Of a stretch of 64,000 nt of DNA, positions 26,135 to 35,365 are shown piece after piece (the stretch's first letter is position 1; the number at the start of each line of letters is the position of its first letter). A program made the translations under genes and the position numbers. Where the stretch lies: NCBI GenBank assembly GCA_018400395.1, contig JAGYMN010000001.1, positions 6,719-70,718 on the forward strand, given 5' to 3'. The DNA is from Actinomycetota bacterium (lineage in GTDB: Bacteria > Actinomycetota > Humimicrobiia > Humimicrobiales > Humimicrobiaceae). Below the pieces are notes generated by a model. The model was not told the origin of the DNA, searched no databases, and saw nothing but the letters and a program-made list of their open reading frames with translations.

Positions 26135-26789
26135 CCCTGAAATCTTTTACCCCCTTAAAGCTCATCCTGTGTACGCTTGTAGGACCATATTTTTTTATGG
26201 ACAAAAGATGCTCCCTGGTTCCGTATCCCATATTATGATCAAAACCGTACTCCGGAAATAAAAGGGCCATTTTTTTCATCATCCTGTCCCTTGTTACCTT
26301 CGCCATTATTGAAGCTGCTGCAATAGAAATACTTCTCTGGTCCCCTTCCAGGATAGGTATAAATCCTGTCTTGCTCGATGAGGTCAGCATGTCGCTGCTT
26401 ATGTTTATAAAATCTGATATTATTATATCCGGTTTAACCTTTAGACCTGTAGCAGCCATATCAAAAGCCATTATATTTGCTTTTGTTATTTTGTTCTTAT
26501 CTATTTCTTCCGGGCTTATTTCCGCTACAGACCATGATATGCATGAATCTTTTATCTTTTCAAAAAGCCCTTCTCTTTCAGCGGGAGAAATTTTTTTAGA
26601 ATCATCAATTCTCTCTATCAACAGCTTTTTCCGGTCAAGTATAACTGCTGCTGCAACCAGCGGGCCTGCCAGAGAGCCTCTTCCGACTTCATCAACCCCT
26701 GCTACAAGATCATAGCCCATACAGTATAGCTCATCCTCACAAAAGCAGAGATTGTTTAGTCTTTTAATTTCAGAAAAATCCATTTTCAC
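26115..26789 (-). CDS. rnhB: ribonuclease HII
   Basis: Removes ribonucleotides and RNA primers from DNA duplexes. The 224 aa protein has GVDEVGRGSLAGP with D33 and E34, plus candidate catalytic D126 and D168 (KVTRDRM), completing the DEDD set. An N-terminal extension of about 30 residues precedes the core. It lies 11 bp after lepB. Confidence 0.97.
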   Translation of the reverse strand: MKMDFSEIKRLNNLCFCEDELYCMGYDLVAGVDEVGRGSLAGPLVAAAVILDRKKLLIERIDDSKKISPAEREGLFEKIKDSCISWSVAEISPEEIDKNKITKANIMAFDMAATGLKVKPDIIISDFINISSDMLTSSSKTGFIPILEGDQRSISIAAASIMAKVTRDRMMKKMALLFPEYGFDHNMGYGTREHLLSIKKYGPTSVHRMSFKGVKDFRDGPFVE

Positions 26790-26800
26790 AGATTAAAACA

Positions 26801-27343
26801 TTACCACCTCGAAGGCGGCCAGTATACTATAAGAAATTCCCCAAATATATTTTCCTCAGGAATCATACCAAAATATCTGCTGTCAAAACTATTATTCCTG
26901 TTATCTCCCATCACGAATATTTCATTTTCACCAACTGCAAATGTCTTATTAAGGTATTCTATGCTCTGTCCGGACATTATATAATTTTCCATCATTTTTT
27001 CACCGTTTACGAATATATTTCCCTCACCGGTGAGCATTATTTCGTCACCTTCTATTCCTATTACCCTTTTTACCAGGTCTTTATCCTCTTCTATAGTAGA
27101 ATGAAAACCTACTATATCCCCTCTCTCAATGCTTCCTAATTTATATGATAGTTTATTTATTATTACCCTGTCTCCTACCATAAGGGTAGGTTCCATAGAA
27201 GGAGTTGGGACAATGAATGGTTCAAATATGAATATTCTTATAAGGATGGCCAATATAACTGCACCTATAACAGCAATAAGATAGCCCAGTGCTTCATGTA
27301 TCGCTTCACTGGTTTTACTGCCATTTTTTTTAAAATCAGGCAT
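26801..27343 (-). CDS. lepB: signal peptidase I
   Basis: Membrane-bound Ser/Lys protease that removes signal peptides. The 180 aa protein has one N-terminal membrane helix at about residues 20-40, then the nucleophile motif PTPSMEPTL with S49, the general base K92 in LVKRVIG, and the GDNRNNSFDSR box. It is the short Gram-positive type. It lies 16 bp after rplS. Confidence 0.97.
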   Translation of the reverse strand: MPDFKKNGSKTSEAIHEALGYLIAVIGAVILAILIRIFIFEPFIVPTPSMEPTLMVGDRVIINKLSYKLGSIERGDIVGFHSTIEEDKDLVKRVIGIEGDEIMLTGEGNIFVNGEKMMENYIMSGQSIEYLNKTFAVGENEIFVMGDNRNNSFDSRYFGMIPEENIFGEFLIVYWPPSRW

Positions 27344-27359
27344 TAGATTACATAACTGC

Positions 27360-27704
27360 TTACTTTTTTATTTTTACTTTTGCCTTTTTTCCAACCATGC
27401 CTCTCAGGTAATACAATTTTGCCCTTCTGACTATACCTTCATCTATTCTCTCTATTGACTGTATTACCGGGGAATGCAAAAGAAAGGTCCTTTCGACACC
27501 TATGTTATTAAAAGAAATCTTCCTCACGGTAAAAGTCTTATTAATGCCTGAACCCTGTTTCTTTATAACTCTTCCCTCAAATGCCTGAATGCGGTCTTTG
27601 TTTTCCTCGCTTATCTTTATGCTGACTCTCACTCTATCACCGGGTTTGAAGCCTGTGATGTCTTCCTTTAAATATTTATTTTCAAGCTTGTCTATTTTAT
27701 TCAT
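27360..27704 (-). CDS. rplS: 50S ribosomal protein L19
   Basis: Large-subunit protein at the 30S-50S interface. The 114 aa protein has FKPGDRVRVSIKI, FEGRVIKKQGSG and the C-terminal RRAKLYYLRG. The order trmD-rplS-lepB-rnhB is the standard arrangement. Confidence 0.98.
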   Translation of the reverse strand: MNKIDKLENKYLKEDITGFKPGDRVRVSIKISEENKDRIQAFEGRVIKKQGSGINKTFTVRKISFNNIGVERTFLLHSPVIQSIERIDEGIVRRAKLYYLRGMVGKKAKVKIKK

Positions 27705-27759
27705 GTCTTCACTCCAGAATCAATAATTAAATGGATAAAACCTATAAAATATAATTAAT

Positions 27760-28458
27760 TTAGTGATTTTTGTCAAACAAATCCGGTCTTCTTTTTTTTG
27801 TTATCTCAATTGATTTTTTTATTCTCCACTTTTTAATCTCTCCATGATCTCCGCTGAGCAGTACTTCAGGAACTTCTATCCCCCTGTATTCAGGGGGTCT
27901 TGTATACTGGGGCCAGTCCAGAAGGCCAGTCTCAAAAGATTCTGAATCTATTGATTCTTTTTTACCTAAAACCCCCGGGATCAGCCTTATTATCCCATCA
28001 AGTATTACCATTGCCGGCAGTTCACCCCCTGTAAGCACATAATCCCCAATTGATATCTCCATGTCTACTGACAGGTCTGTAAATCTCTGGTCTACACCCT
28101 CGTATCTACCGCATATAAGAATAATATTTTCCAGCAATGACATTTTTTTTAAGATTTTCTGATTAAGTTTTTTGCCTGCAGGACTGAGCATAACAGTTTT
28201 TTGAAGTTTACTTTTACTGATACAATTTACTTTCTTTATATGATTTACGGCCCTGTCCAGAGGGCCTGCCTTCATTACCATTCCCGGCCCTCCGCCATAA
28301 GGCCTGTCATCTATTTTCCCGTGTTTATCTATCGAAAAATCCCTGAGATTGTATATATTAAGAGTGCATAAACCTTTTTTAAAAGCTTCCTTTATTACTC
28401 CATATTCAACAATATTTTTAAATATTTCAGGAAAAATTGTAATAATATCAAAAATCAT
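27760..28458 (-). CDS. trmD: tRNA (guanine-N1-)-methyltransferase TrmD
   Basis: SPOUT (knotted) methyltransferase making m1G37, which protects the reading frame. The 232 aa protein has PYGGGPGMVMK, LICGRYEGVDQR and the SAM-binding knot segment SIGDYVLTGGELPAMV. It ends with a Lys/Arg-rich KKRRPDLF segment. It lies 32 bp after rimM and 55 bp before rplS, with nothing notable between. Confidence 0.98.
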   Translation of the reverse strand: MIFDIITIFPEIFKNIVEYGVIKEAFKKGLCTLNIYNLRDFSIDKHGKIDDRPYGGGPGMVMKAGPLDRAVNHIKKVNCISKSKLQKTVMLSPAGKKLNQKILKKMSLLENIILICGRYEGVDQRFTDLSVDMEISIGDYVLTGGELPAMVILDGIIRLIPGVLGKKESIDSESFETGLLDWPQYTRPPEYRGIEVPEVLLSGDHGEIKKWRIKKSIEITKKRRPDLFDKNH

Positions 28459-28490
28459 TATTTTTTTTACAGGATAATATTATTGGAAAA

Positions 28491-29048
28491 TCAAATATAT
28501 TCAGGGATTTTTTTAATTATAATTATCTTTCTGGCAATATCTATTTCTTCTATATAATCCTTTACAAAAGGTATATAAAAAACTTTGGGAGAAGCAGCTT
28601 TCTTTTTATCTTTATCTTTTTTTTCCGGCCTGACCATAAGAATCTCATTGGCAGGCAGTACATCCACTCTTTCTACTTTTCCCAGAGCATTTCCAGTTTT
28701 AAGGATTACCCTGCATCCTTCCAGATCGTCTATCCAGAACTCATTATATCCGGGAGACGGTGCGTCTCCTGATAATCTATATAATTCTTCTCCACTTATC
28801 CTGCGAGCATCTTCCCTGCTGTCGATTCCCTTAAATTTAATAATCGCTTCTCTGGTACTTTTTGTTTTCTTAAAATATATACTTTCTATTATTGCTATTC
28901 TTGAACATTCCCTGTCAAGATATAATACCTGGCCCTCAGAAATAGAATCAGGATAGTCCGTAAGCAGCATAACACTTGATTCGCCCTTTATGCCATGCGG
29001 CTTTTTGACTATCCCGATCAACCTAGCATCTGCATATTCCTGCGACAT
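28491..29048 (-). CDS. rimM: 16S rRNA processing protein RimM
   Basis: 30S assembly factor that binds S19. The 185 aa protein has the N-terminal RimM barrel (LIGIVKKPHGIKGE) and the C-terminal PRC-barrel (FWIDDLEGCRV, LPANEILMVR). A Lys-rich insert (KKDKDKKKA) sits between strands of the PRC barrel near residue 147. Start ATG, 31 bp after khpA. Confidence 0.96.
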   Translation of the reverse strand: MSQEYADARLIGIVKKPHGIKGESSVMLLTDYPDSISEGQVLYLDRECSRIAIIESIYFKKTKSTREAIIKFKGIDSREDARRISGEELYRLSGDAPSPGYNEFWIDDLEGCRVILKTGNALGKVERVDVLPANEILMVRPEKKDKDKKKAASPKVFYIPFVKDYIEEIDIARKIIIIKKIPEYI

Positions 29049-29079
29049 TTATTTTTTTTCAAAGATAAAATAAATAGTG

Positions 29080-29319
29080 TCAGTCAATTATCTTAACTAT
29101 TGAAGATTTTCCTCTTTTGGCAGAGGCAGCTCTCATAATAATCCTTAAAGCATTTGCAGTGCGTCCCTTTTTCCCTATTACCTTTCCCAGATCATCTTCT
29201 GCGACCTTGAGCTTGAAAATTATGGTTTTTTCGTCTTCTTCCTCCTCTTCAATCTCTACATTATCTGGATTGTCAACCAGCTCCTTAACCATGTACTCTA
29301 GTAGTTCTTTCACTTCCAT
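29080..29319 (-). CDS. khpA: KH-domain RNA-binding protein KhpA
   Basis: Small KH protein that binds many RNAs with its partner KhpB/Jag and affects cell elongation in Gram-positives. The 79 aa protein has the KH GXXG loop in GKVIGKKGRTANALR. An acidic run (EEEEEDE) lies just before the KH core. It lies between rpsP and rimM, the family's standard location. Confidence 0.95.
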   Translation of the reverse strand: MEVKELLEYMVKELVDNPDNVEIEEEEEDEKTIIFKLKVAEDDLGKVIGKKGRTANALRIIMRAASAKRGKSSIVKIID

Positions 29320-29341
29320 ACCTCCAAGTTTAATTGTTTAA

Positions 29342-29587
29342 CTACACCTTTAGGTCTACTATTTTAAATATCTTTTCCACTGTGTTTGAGGGTTTCGCCC
29401 CTTTCTTGATCCATTCCACAGCTCTTTCTTTATCAAGGACAACAGTAGAAGGATCTGTTTTTGGATCATATGTTCCAATCTTTTCTATAAATTTCCCATC
29501 CCGCGGTGACCTGCTGTCTGTCACTACAATCCGGTAATAGGGTTGCTTTTTTGCACCAATCCTGGTCAATCTTATCTTTACACTCAA
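29342..29587 (-). CDS. rpsP: 30S ribosomal protein S16
   Basis: Small-subunit assembly protein. The 81 aa protein begins MSVKIRLTRIGAKKQPYYRIVV, the family signature. The start is TTG at 29587 with GGAGG 9 nt upstream. A promoter directly behind ffh makes it the first gene of the rpsP-to-yraN unit. Confidence 0.98.
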   Translation of the reverse strand: MSVKIRLTRIGAKKQPYYRIVVTDSRSPRDGKFIEKIGTYDPKTDPSTVVLDKERAVEWIKKGAKPSNTVEKIFKIVDLKV

Positions 29588-29630
29588 TCCGATATACCTC
29601 CAACTCTAAAAAATATCTTATGACTTTATA

Positions 29631-29658
29631 ATTATATAGTTTTATTTTTAACTTGCAA
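29631..29658 (-). promoter_or_regulatory. sigma-70-type promoter for rpsP operon
   Basis: Minus-strand TTGCAA (-35, 29653-29658), a 16-nt spacer and consensus TATAAT (-10, 29631-29636), starting 8 bp after the ffh stop. The leader to rpsP would be about 38 nt. Confidence 0.6.
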
Positions 29659-29665
29659 AATATTT

Positions 29666-31003
29666 TTAAAGCTTCAGTTCGCCTCCAAAAGGCAGGTTAA
29701 ACTTACCTTTGAGCCCGGAAAGTTGCTTCATCATCTGTTTTGTCTTTGAGAATTGTGTCAGCAGCCTGTTAACTTCGTTAACAGAGCTCCCGCTTCCCCC
29801 TGCTATCCTTTTTTTTCTGCTTCCATTTATAACAGATGGTCTTCTTCTTTCTTCTACTGTCATGGAATTTATTATTGCCTCCATGCGGTCTATATGCGTC
29901 TGATCAAATTTCATTTTCTTAAGGGTTTTATTTGCACCCGGTATTGGAAGCATGGATAATATTTTATCAAAAGATCCCATCTTTTTTATACTTTTAATCT
30001 GAGTGATAAAATCCTCAAAATTGACCTCCTGTTTTTCTATTCTCCTGTAAAACTCTTCTGCTTTTTTCTCATCTATAACTTTTTCAGCTTTCTCTATTAA
30101 CGTCAGGACATCACCTTTTCCAAGTATCCTGGAGGCTATCCTTTCCGGGTGAAAAATATCAAAGTCTTCAATCTTTTCTCCGCTGGATATAAATTTTATA
30201 GGTTTTCCTACAACATAGTATACTGACAGTGCTGCACCTCCTCTGGTATCACTGTCAAGTTTTGTCAGTATTATTCCGTCACATTCTACAGCCGCGTTGA
30301 AAGTAGATGCTATATTTACAGCTTCCTGCCCTGTCATTGCATCCAGAACCAGAAAAACCTGATGGGGTTTTACGGTATTTTTTATTCTTTTAACTTCATC
30401 CATCATCTTTTCATCTATTTGAAGCCGTCCCGCTGTATCAATTATTATTACATCGCTTCCCGACCTGGTTAATTTTTGTACCCCCTGTCTTGAGATTTCT
30501 ACAGGATCAGAGCCTTTTGCAGAATAAACCTCAACGTCTACCATTTCTGCCATATCCTGAAGTTGAAGCACTGCTGCCGGCCTGTATATATCAGCAGCAA
30601 TAACAGATACTCTTTTTTGATTCTTCGTTTTAAAATAATTAGCAAGTTTGATAACAGAAGATGTTTTCCCTGTTCCCTGAAGACCTACCATCATTACAAC
30701 CGTTGGCCCATTCTGGGCAAAATTTACATTACCGCTGGTTGAGCCCAGCATTTTTACCATCTCATCATTTACTATCTTTATGATCTGCTGTGCAGGAGTC
30801 AGGCTTTCCATTACTTCCTTTCCAATAGCTTTCTGCTTTAAATTGGATAGAAATTCTTTAACTACCTTAAAATTTACATCTGCCTCCAGAAGTGCAAGCT
30901 TTATCTCTCTTAAGGCCTTTTCCAGATCACCGGTACTTAATTTTCCTTTATTTCTAATTTTGTAAAAAAGGTCCTCAAATTTTGAGGTTAATTGTTCAAA
31001 CAT
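29666..31003 (-). CDS. ffh: signal recognition particle protein Ffh
   Basis: SRP54 GTPase that targets nascent membrane proteins. The 445 aa protein has the N domain, G1 GLQGTGKT at residues 107-114, the DTAGR motif near 190 and a C-terminal M domain with the RRRPSVINGSRKKRIAGGSG RNA-binding segment. The 4.5S RNA gene is not in the window. It follows ftsY and smc. Confidence 0.98.
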   Translation of the reverse strand: MFEQLTSKFEDLFYKIRNKGKLSTGDLEKALREIKLALLEADVNFKVVKEFLSNLKQKAIGKEVMESLTPAQQIIKIVNDEMVKMLGSTSGNVNFAQNGPTVVMMVGLQGTGKTSSVIKLANYFKTKNQKRVSVIAADIYRPAAVLQLQDMAEMVDVEVYSAKGSDPVEISRQGVQKLTRSGSDVIIIDTAGRLQIDEKMMDEVKRIKNTVKPHQVFLVLDAMTGQEAVNIASTFNAAVECDGIILTKLDSDTRGGAALSVYYVVGKPIKFISSGEKIEDFDIFHPERIASRILGKGDVLTLIEKAEKVIDEKKAEEFYRRIEKQEVNFEDFITQIKSIKKMGSFDKILSMLPIPGANKTLKKMKFDQTHIDRMEAIINSMTVEERRRPSVINGSRKKRIAGGSGSSVNEVNRLLTQFSKTKQMMKQLSGLKGKFNLPFGGELKL

Positions 31004-31053
31004 CTGTATATACCTTTAAAACTATTAATATTTATTAAATCTGATAATTAATA

Positions 31054-31926
31054 TCATGAAAACATCATATCAGCAAAACTGCCTGCATCAAAATAATATA
31101 TATCTTCGAGTTTCTCTCCGTCTGTTATTATCCTGACCGGTATTTTAAGATCATTTTTTATTGTAATAATTATTCCTCCTCTTGAAGTGCTGTCTACCTT
31201 CGTAAGTATTATTCCAGTTACATCAACCGATTCTGCAAATTTTTCTGCCTGATTCCTCGCATTCTGACCCGTTGTTGAATCTATAGTAAGAAGGACCTCG
31301 TCCGGCCCCCTGCCCAGCTTTTTTCTTACAACCATTTTTATCTTTTTAAGCTCTTCCATAAGGTTATATGATGTCTGCATCCTTCCCGCTGTATCTATAA
31401 TTACGATATCTGCCCTCCTGGCTACTGCTTTCTCCAGGCTGTCATATACAACTGCTCCAGGATCAGAATTCCTCTGATGACTTACCATGTCAATACCCAG
31501 TATTTCTGCAAAGTGTCCGAGCTGCTCTACTGCTGCAGCCCGGAATGTATCTGCTGCAGCAATTATTATCTTTTTACCCTGTTTTTTAAACATATTTGCA
31601 ATCTTTGCAATCGAAGAAGTCTTGCCTGTACCATTTACCCCAACAACCATATATACTGTCGGAGGTTCATCTGAATATTTAAGCTCCCTTTTCCCACCTG
31701 TACCCAGTATGTCTGCTATCTCTTCCTTCAATAAATTCCGCAGACCCTCCGGACCGCTGATTTTTTCCTGATATGATTTTCTTTTCATATCACTTATTAT
31801 CTTCTCTGCTGTATTGATGCTCACATCTGAGGTAATCAGCTGTTCTTCCAGGTCATCCCAGAACTTATCGTCTATTTTTTTAAACTTCTGCCATATAAAA
31901 TTTATTTTCTCAAATACTTTTTTCAT
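31054..31926 (-). CDS. ftsY: SRP receptor FtsY
   Basis: Membrane-associated GTPase that docks SRP. The 290 aa protein is essentially the NG domain only, with G1 GVNGTGKT at residues 96-103 and DTAGRMQTS later; the acidic A domain of E. coli is absent, as in many Gram-positive-type bacteria. It starts with ATG 2 bp after the smc stop. The order rnc-smc-ftsY-ffh is conserved. Confidence 0.97.
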   Translation of the reverse strand: MKKVFEKINFIWQKFKKIDDKFWDDLEEQLITSDVSINTAEKIISDMKRKSYQEKISGPEGLRNLLKEEIADILGTGGKRELKYSDEPPTVYMVVGVNGTGKTSSIAKIANMFKKQGKKIIIAAADTFRAAAVEQLGHFAEILGIDMVSHQRNSDPGAVVYDSLEKAVARRADIVIIDTAGRMQTSYNLMEELKKIKMVVRKKLGRGPDEVLLTIDSTTGQNARNQAEKFAESVDVTGIILTKVDSTSRGGIIITIKNDLKIPVRIITDGEKLEDIYYFDAGSFADMMFS

Positions 31927-31928
31927 TT

Positions 31929-34271
31929 TTATTTATCCATTATTCCAGCTGCATCTTTTTTATCTATTTTTTCAGATACCACCTTTGATATTCCATCGGA
32001 CTGCATGGTAACCCCGTATATTTTGTCAGCTATCTCCATTGTCTTTTTCTGATGGGTTATTATTATTATCTGCTGCTTTTCAGAAAATTTCTTAACAAGG
32101 CTCAAAAACCTTGCGATATTCGCATCATCAAGAGCTGCGTCAACCTCATCAAAAACATAAAAAGGAGCAGTGTTTATAGAAAAAACAGAAAATTGAAAAG
32201 CCAGAGATACCAGTGATTTTTCTCCCCCGCTTAAAAGTGAAAGCGACACCAGTTTATTATTTCCTATATCAACCTTTAGATCCACCCCCATGTCTTCATC
32301 CTCTGACCCTCCGTTTTCATAGCTTTCGAGAATCATTTCACCCTCTCCGTGAGGAAAGAGTATTTTAAAATACTTCTGGAAGGATTCATTTATTTTTTCA
32401 AACTTTTCAAGAAAGATACTGCTTATTTTTTCATTTATTTCCTTAATCAGTTCCTTAAGCTGATTTCCGGCTTCAACCAGGTCTTTTCTCTGTTCATCAA
32501 GGAAATCATACCTTTTCTTTATCTTAGAAAATTCAATAGCAGCATTTGGATTGACGTTTCCAAAATTTTTCATCCTGGACTTAAGTCTTTTTACCCTTGC
32601 TTCTGATTCCTGTGTATTTCCGGAAGGTTTAAAGTTTTTTGAGGCATATTCTATTGAAACATTATAATCATCTACCATTGCTGATGTTATGGATTTTACC
32701 TTTTCCTTCACCTGCTCTTTTCTTAAATCTATTTTATATATTTCATTCTCAAACCTGTTTACGTCTAATTTTAAATCACTGATCTTTCTATCGTATCCGT
32801 TTATTTTATCCCGGTCATTTGAGATTAATTCTTTATGCCTTTCAAATTCAGGGTATAACCTCTCTTTTATTATTTCTGATGAGGTTCCGAAACTTTCAAG
32901 CACTGCTAACATCCTGTCAGCCCTCTCGAGATTTACCCTGCATACCTCTTTTATATCCTGGATCTTTCTTATTTTCTTATCTATCGACATGTCCTGGACT
33001 TTCTTTTCTCTATCCGGGCTTCTTTCAGATTTTTTTGATTTTGGAAAAGAACCAGCCGCCTTTATATCCTCGATTATGCTTCCCAGCCCCTCTATAATCC
33101 TATTCCCTTCACCGATTACAGTTTCTGCATCATGTTCTACTTTTAACTGGACTCTAATACTTTCCAGAAAATCCCTCATTCTATTTTCTAATTTCTCTAA
33201 TCTTTTTTTAACCTTTTCCAGAAATGATAAATCAACATAAGCCCCATCCTGTTTGCCGGGAACAATCTTTTTTACAGTCTTATGTGGTAAAACACCATTT
33301 TCAAGCTCCATTTCAAACATACTGTAAAGTGTAGAAAATACATTTTTTTTGCTTTTTACAAGGGCTATACTGTTTGAAAGAATCCCCAGACTGCTGTCAA
33401 ATGATTCAATCCTTGCCCTTAAATTTTCATATTCAGCCTGTTCAGACCCAATGTTACTGAAAAGGTCATTTTTTTCTTTTTCTATTTTTAATATCCTGTT
33501 GTCTGTTCCCCTTATGCTCTCCCTTAATTTTTTACTCCGTCCTTCTATCTCGTCCCATAGAATGTTATACCTTTTGAGATCCGAAAGAAAAAGGGATATC
33601 TCTTCTTTTTTAAGCTCATTTGCCATATCAGCATATTCTCTTGCCCTTTTTGATTCTATTTCAAGTGGATCCATAGTCCTTTTTATTTCTATCATCAAAT
33701 CATCCAGCCTGCCGATATCGCTTTTTACCTTATCAATTTTATCAATGGATTTCTTTCTCCTATTTTTATGTTTTGACAGTCCAATCATCTCATCTATTAC
33801 AAGTTTTCTCTCAGCAGGTTTTAAAATCGCTATTTCATTTACCTGGCCCTGATTAATTATAATATGAAGGCCTTTTCCTATACCTGAATCACCTGTCATT
33901 TCCTGGATATCCATAAGCCTGCATGGGGACGAATTTATGAAATAATCACTTCCGCCCCGGCTAAAAACATGCCTTGTTATTTTCACATCCCTGAAATCTA
34001 CATCGAATATTCTGTCCCTGTTGTCAAACAACAGTGAGACTTCTGCAATTCCCATTTCCTGATCCTTGCTCCTGAATATCACGTCTCCCATCGAGCTTCC
34101 CCTCAGGGATTTTGGGCTCTGTTCTCCAAGTACCCATGAAATAGCATCTGCTACATTGCTCTTTCCGCTGCCGTTTGGCCCAACTATTACGCTTATTCCA
34201 TGCTCAAAATCAAGGCTGCTTTTATTTGCAAACGATTTAAAACCCCTGAGTGTTATATTTTTGAGGTACAA
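31929..34271 (-). CDS. smc: SMC-family chromosome segregation ATPase, short form without recognisable hinge
   Basis: SMC dimers shape and segregate chromosomes. Both ATPase halves are intact in one 780-codon frame: Walker A GPNGSGKSN at 31-39, Q-loop region to about 165, the ABC signature LSGGEKSL at 680-687 and Walker B FYVFDEVDAALDD at 704-716, then an H-loop histidine at 740. The family is usually 1150-1200 aa with two long coiled coils around a hinge of about 150 aa. Here the arms span only about 170-310 and 430-620, and the middle (about 310-430) is a Pro/Lys/Ser-containing linker with no hinge glycine motifs. The NFGNVNPNAAIEF segment and the rnc-smc-ftsY context argue for true Smc rather than RecN. 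No frameshift is needed to explain the length. scpA and scpB are not in the window. Confidence 0.9.
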   Translation of the reverse strand: MYLKNITLRGFKSFANKSSLDFEHGISVIVGPNGSGKSNVADAISWVLGEQSPKSLRGSSMGDVIFRSKDQEMGIAEVSLLFDNRDRIFDVDFRDVKITRHVFSRGGSDYFINSSPCRLMDIQEMTGDSGIGKGLHIIINQGQVNEIAILKPAERKLVIDEMIGLSKHKNRRKKSIDKIDKVKSDIGRLDDLMIEIKRTMDPLEIESKRAREYADMANELKKEEISLFLSDLKRYNILWDEIEGRSKKLRESIRGTDNRILKIEKEKNDLFSNIGSEQAEYENLRARIESFDSSLGILSNSIALVKSKKNVFSTLYSMFEMELENGVLPHKTVKKIVPGKQDGAYVDLSFLEKVKKRLEKLENRMRDFLESIRVQLKVEHDAETVIGEGNRIIEGLGSIIEDIKAAGSFPKSKKSERSPDREKKVQDMSIDKKIRKIQDIKEVCRVNLERADRMLAVLESFGTSSEIIKERLYPEFERHKELISNDRDKINGYDRKISDLKLDVNRFENEIYKIDLRKEQVKEKVKSITSAMVDDYNVSIEYASKNFKPSGNTQESEARVKRLKSRMKNFGNVNPNAAIEFSKIKKRYDFLDEQRKDLVEAGNQLKELIKEINEKISSIFLEKFEKINESFQKYFKILFPHGEGEMILESYENGGSEDEDMGVDLKVDIGNNKLVSLSLLSGGEKSLVSLAFQFSVFSINTAPFYVFDEVDAALDDANIARFLSLVKKFSEKQQIIIITHQKKTMEIADKIYGVTMQSDGISKVVSEKIDKKDAAGIMDK

Positions 34272-34295
34272 TACTTATTCTCCGTATAATGGGTG

Positions 34296-35015
34296 CTATT
34301 GTAGATCTAAATTATATAATGAAATTAATGAATTTTTAGCAGCATTCTGTTCCGATTCCTTCTTGCTTGTTCCGGTACCTCTTCCCAGTATCTTCCTGTC
34401 CAGTAAAACCGCAGAATGAAATATCTTATCATGGTCAGGTCCTTCAGTCCCTGTCAACTTATATTTTACAAGCTTTGAAAAATCTGCCTGTACAGCTTCC
34501 TGAAGATATGTCTTGTAATCAGTGATATTGGGGGTATTAATCATGTTTTCGATACGATTTTCATATATCTGTATAAGCCAGCTTTTAATAAACTTTATAC
34601 CGCTGTCTATATATATAGCTCCTATCAATGCTTCCAGAGCATCTGCCAGTATTGATTCTTTTTTACGTCCCCTGGATAATTCTTCGTTTTCGCTTAACAG
34701 TATCTGCTGGTCTATCTTTGTCCTGAAGGCTATTTTTGAAAGAGTCTTCTTATTAACAAGAATAGCCCTGATTTTTGCAAGTCTTCCTTCAGAAAAATAG
34801 CTGTAATTATCAAAAAGGTAAGAAGTTATCACAAATGAAAGTATGCTATCCCCAAGAAATTCAAGCTGTTCATTTCCTCTTGACTGTACATTTATCTGTC
34901 GGGCAAAAGACCTGTGGGTAAGAGCCTGTATATATATTTTAAGATCTCCGGGCTTTATTCCCAGACCTTCGAGCCAATCTCTGACTTTTTTTCTTAAAAC
35001 TCCTTCATTGTCCAT
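34296..35015 (-). CDS. rnc: ribonuclease III
   Basis: Double-strand-specific endoribonuclease for rRNA and mRNA processing. The 239 aa protein has NEQLEFLGDSIL with E52 and D56, the second acidic site in ADALEALIGAIYID near 130, and a C-terminal dsRNA-binding domain ending with the KKESEQNAAKNSL motif. It lies 32 bp after acpP and 24 bp before smc. Confidence 0.97.
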   Translation of the reverse strand: MDNEGVLRKKVRDWLEGLGIKPGDLKIYIQALTHRSFARQINVQSRGNEQLEFLGDSILSFVITSYLFDNYSYFSEGRLAKIRAILVNKKTLSKIAFRTKIDQQILLSENEELSRGRKKESILADALEALIGAIYIDSGIKFIKSWLIQIYENRIENMINTPNITDYKTYLQEAVQADFSKLVKYKLTGTEGPDHDKIFHSAVLLDRKILGRGTGTSKKESEQNAAKNSLISLYNLDLQ

Positions 35016-35047
35016 TTATCATTTTCCAATGCTTGAATAATCAAGAA

Positions 35048-35278
35048 CTACTGCTTCGAAACTATATAGTCAAGAACATCCTTTATTGTTACCATCTTTT
35101 CTGCTTCTTCATCACTGATCTCTATCCCGAATTTATCTTCAAAAGCCATTATAAGCTCAACCAGATCCAGAGAATCGGCGCCCAGGTCGTCAACAAATTT
35201 ACTCTCAGGCTTAATGTCACTTTCATTTACTCCAAGAACATCAACCAGGATCTCTTTCAGTTTGTCAAAATTTTCCAT
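35048..35278 (-). CDS. acpP: acyl carrier protein
   Basis: Carries growing fatty acyl chains on 4'-phosphopantetheine. The 76 aa acidic protein has the modification site S36 in GADSLDLVEL. A TATAAT at 35308-35313 upstream (poor -35) is a possible promoter in the 87-bp gap after plsX. The usual fabD and fabG genes are absent next to it. Confidence 0.97.
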   Translation of the reverse strand: MENFDKLKEILVDVLGVNESDIKPESKFVDDLGADSLDLVELIMAFEDKFGIEISDEEAEKMVTIKDVLDYIVSKQ

Positions 35279-35365
35279 ACCTTGCTCCTTTTACCTTTAA
35301 TTTTCTTATTATAAACAATGTAAAAATAATTTCACTAATTTTGACAATATTTTTTAACAAAAGTT

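Noticed and set aside
31929..34271. Short SMC as a frameshifted or RecN gene
   Set aside because: Both ATPase halves are in one open frame, and the N-terminal, NFGNVNPNAAIEF and Walker B sequences are SMC-like with the standard rnc-ftsY neighbours; RecN lacks these.
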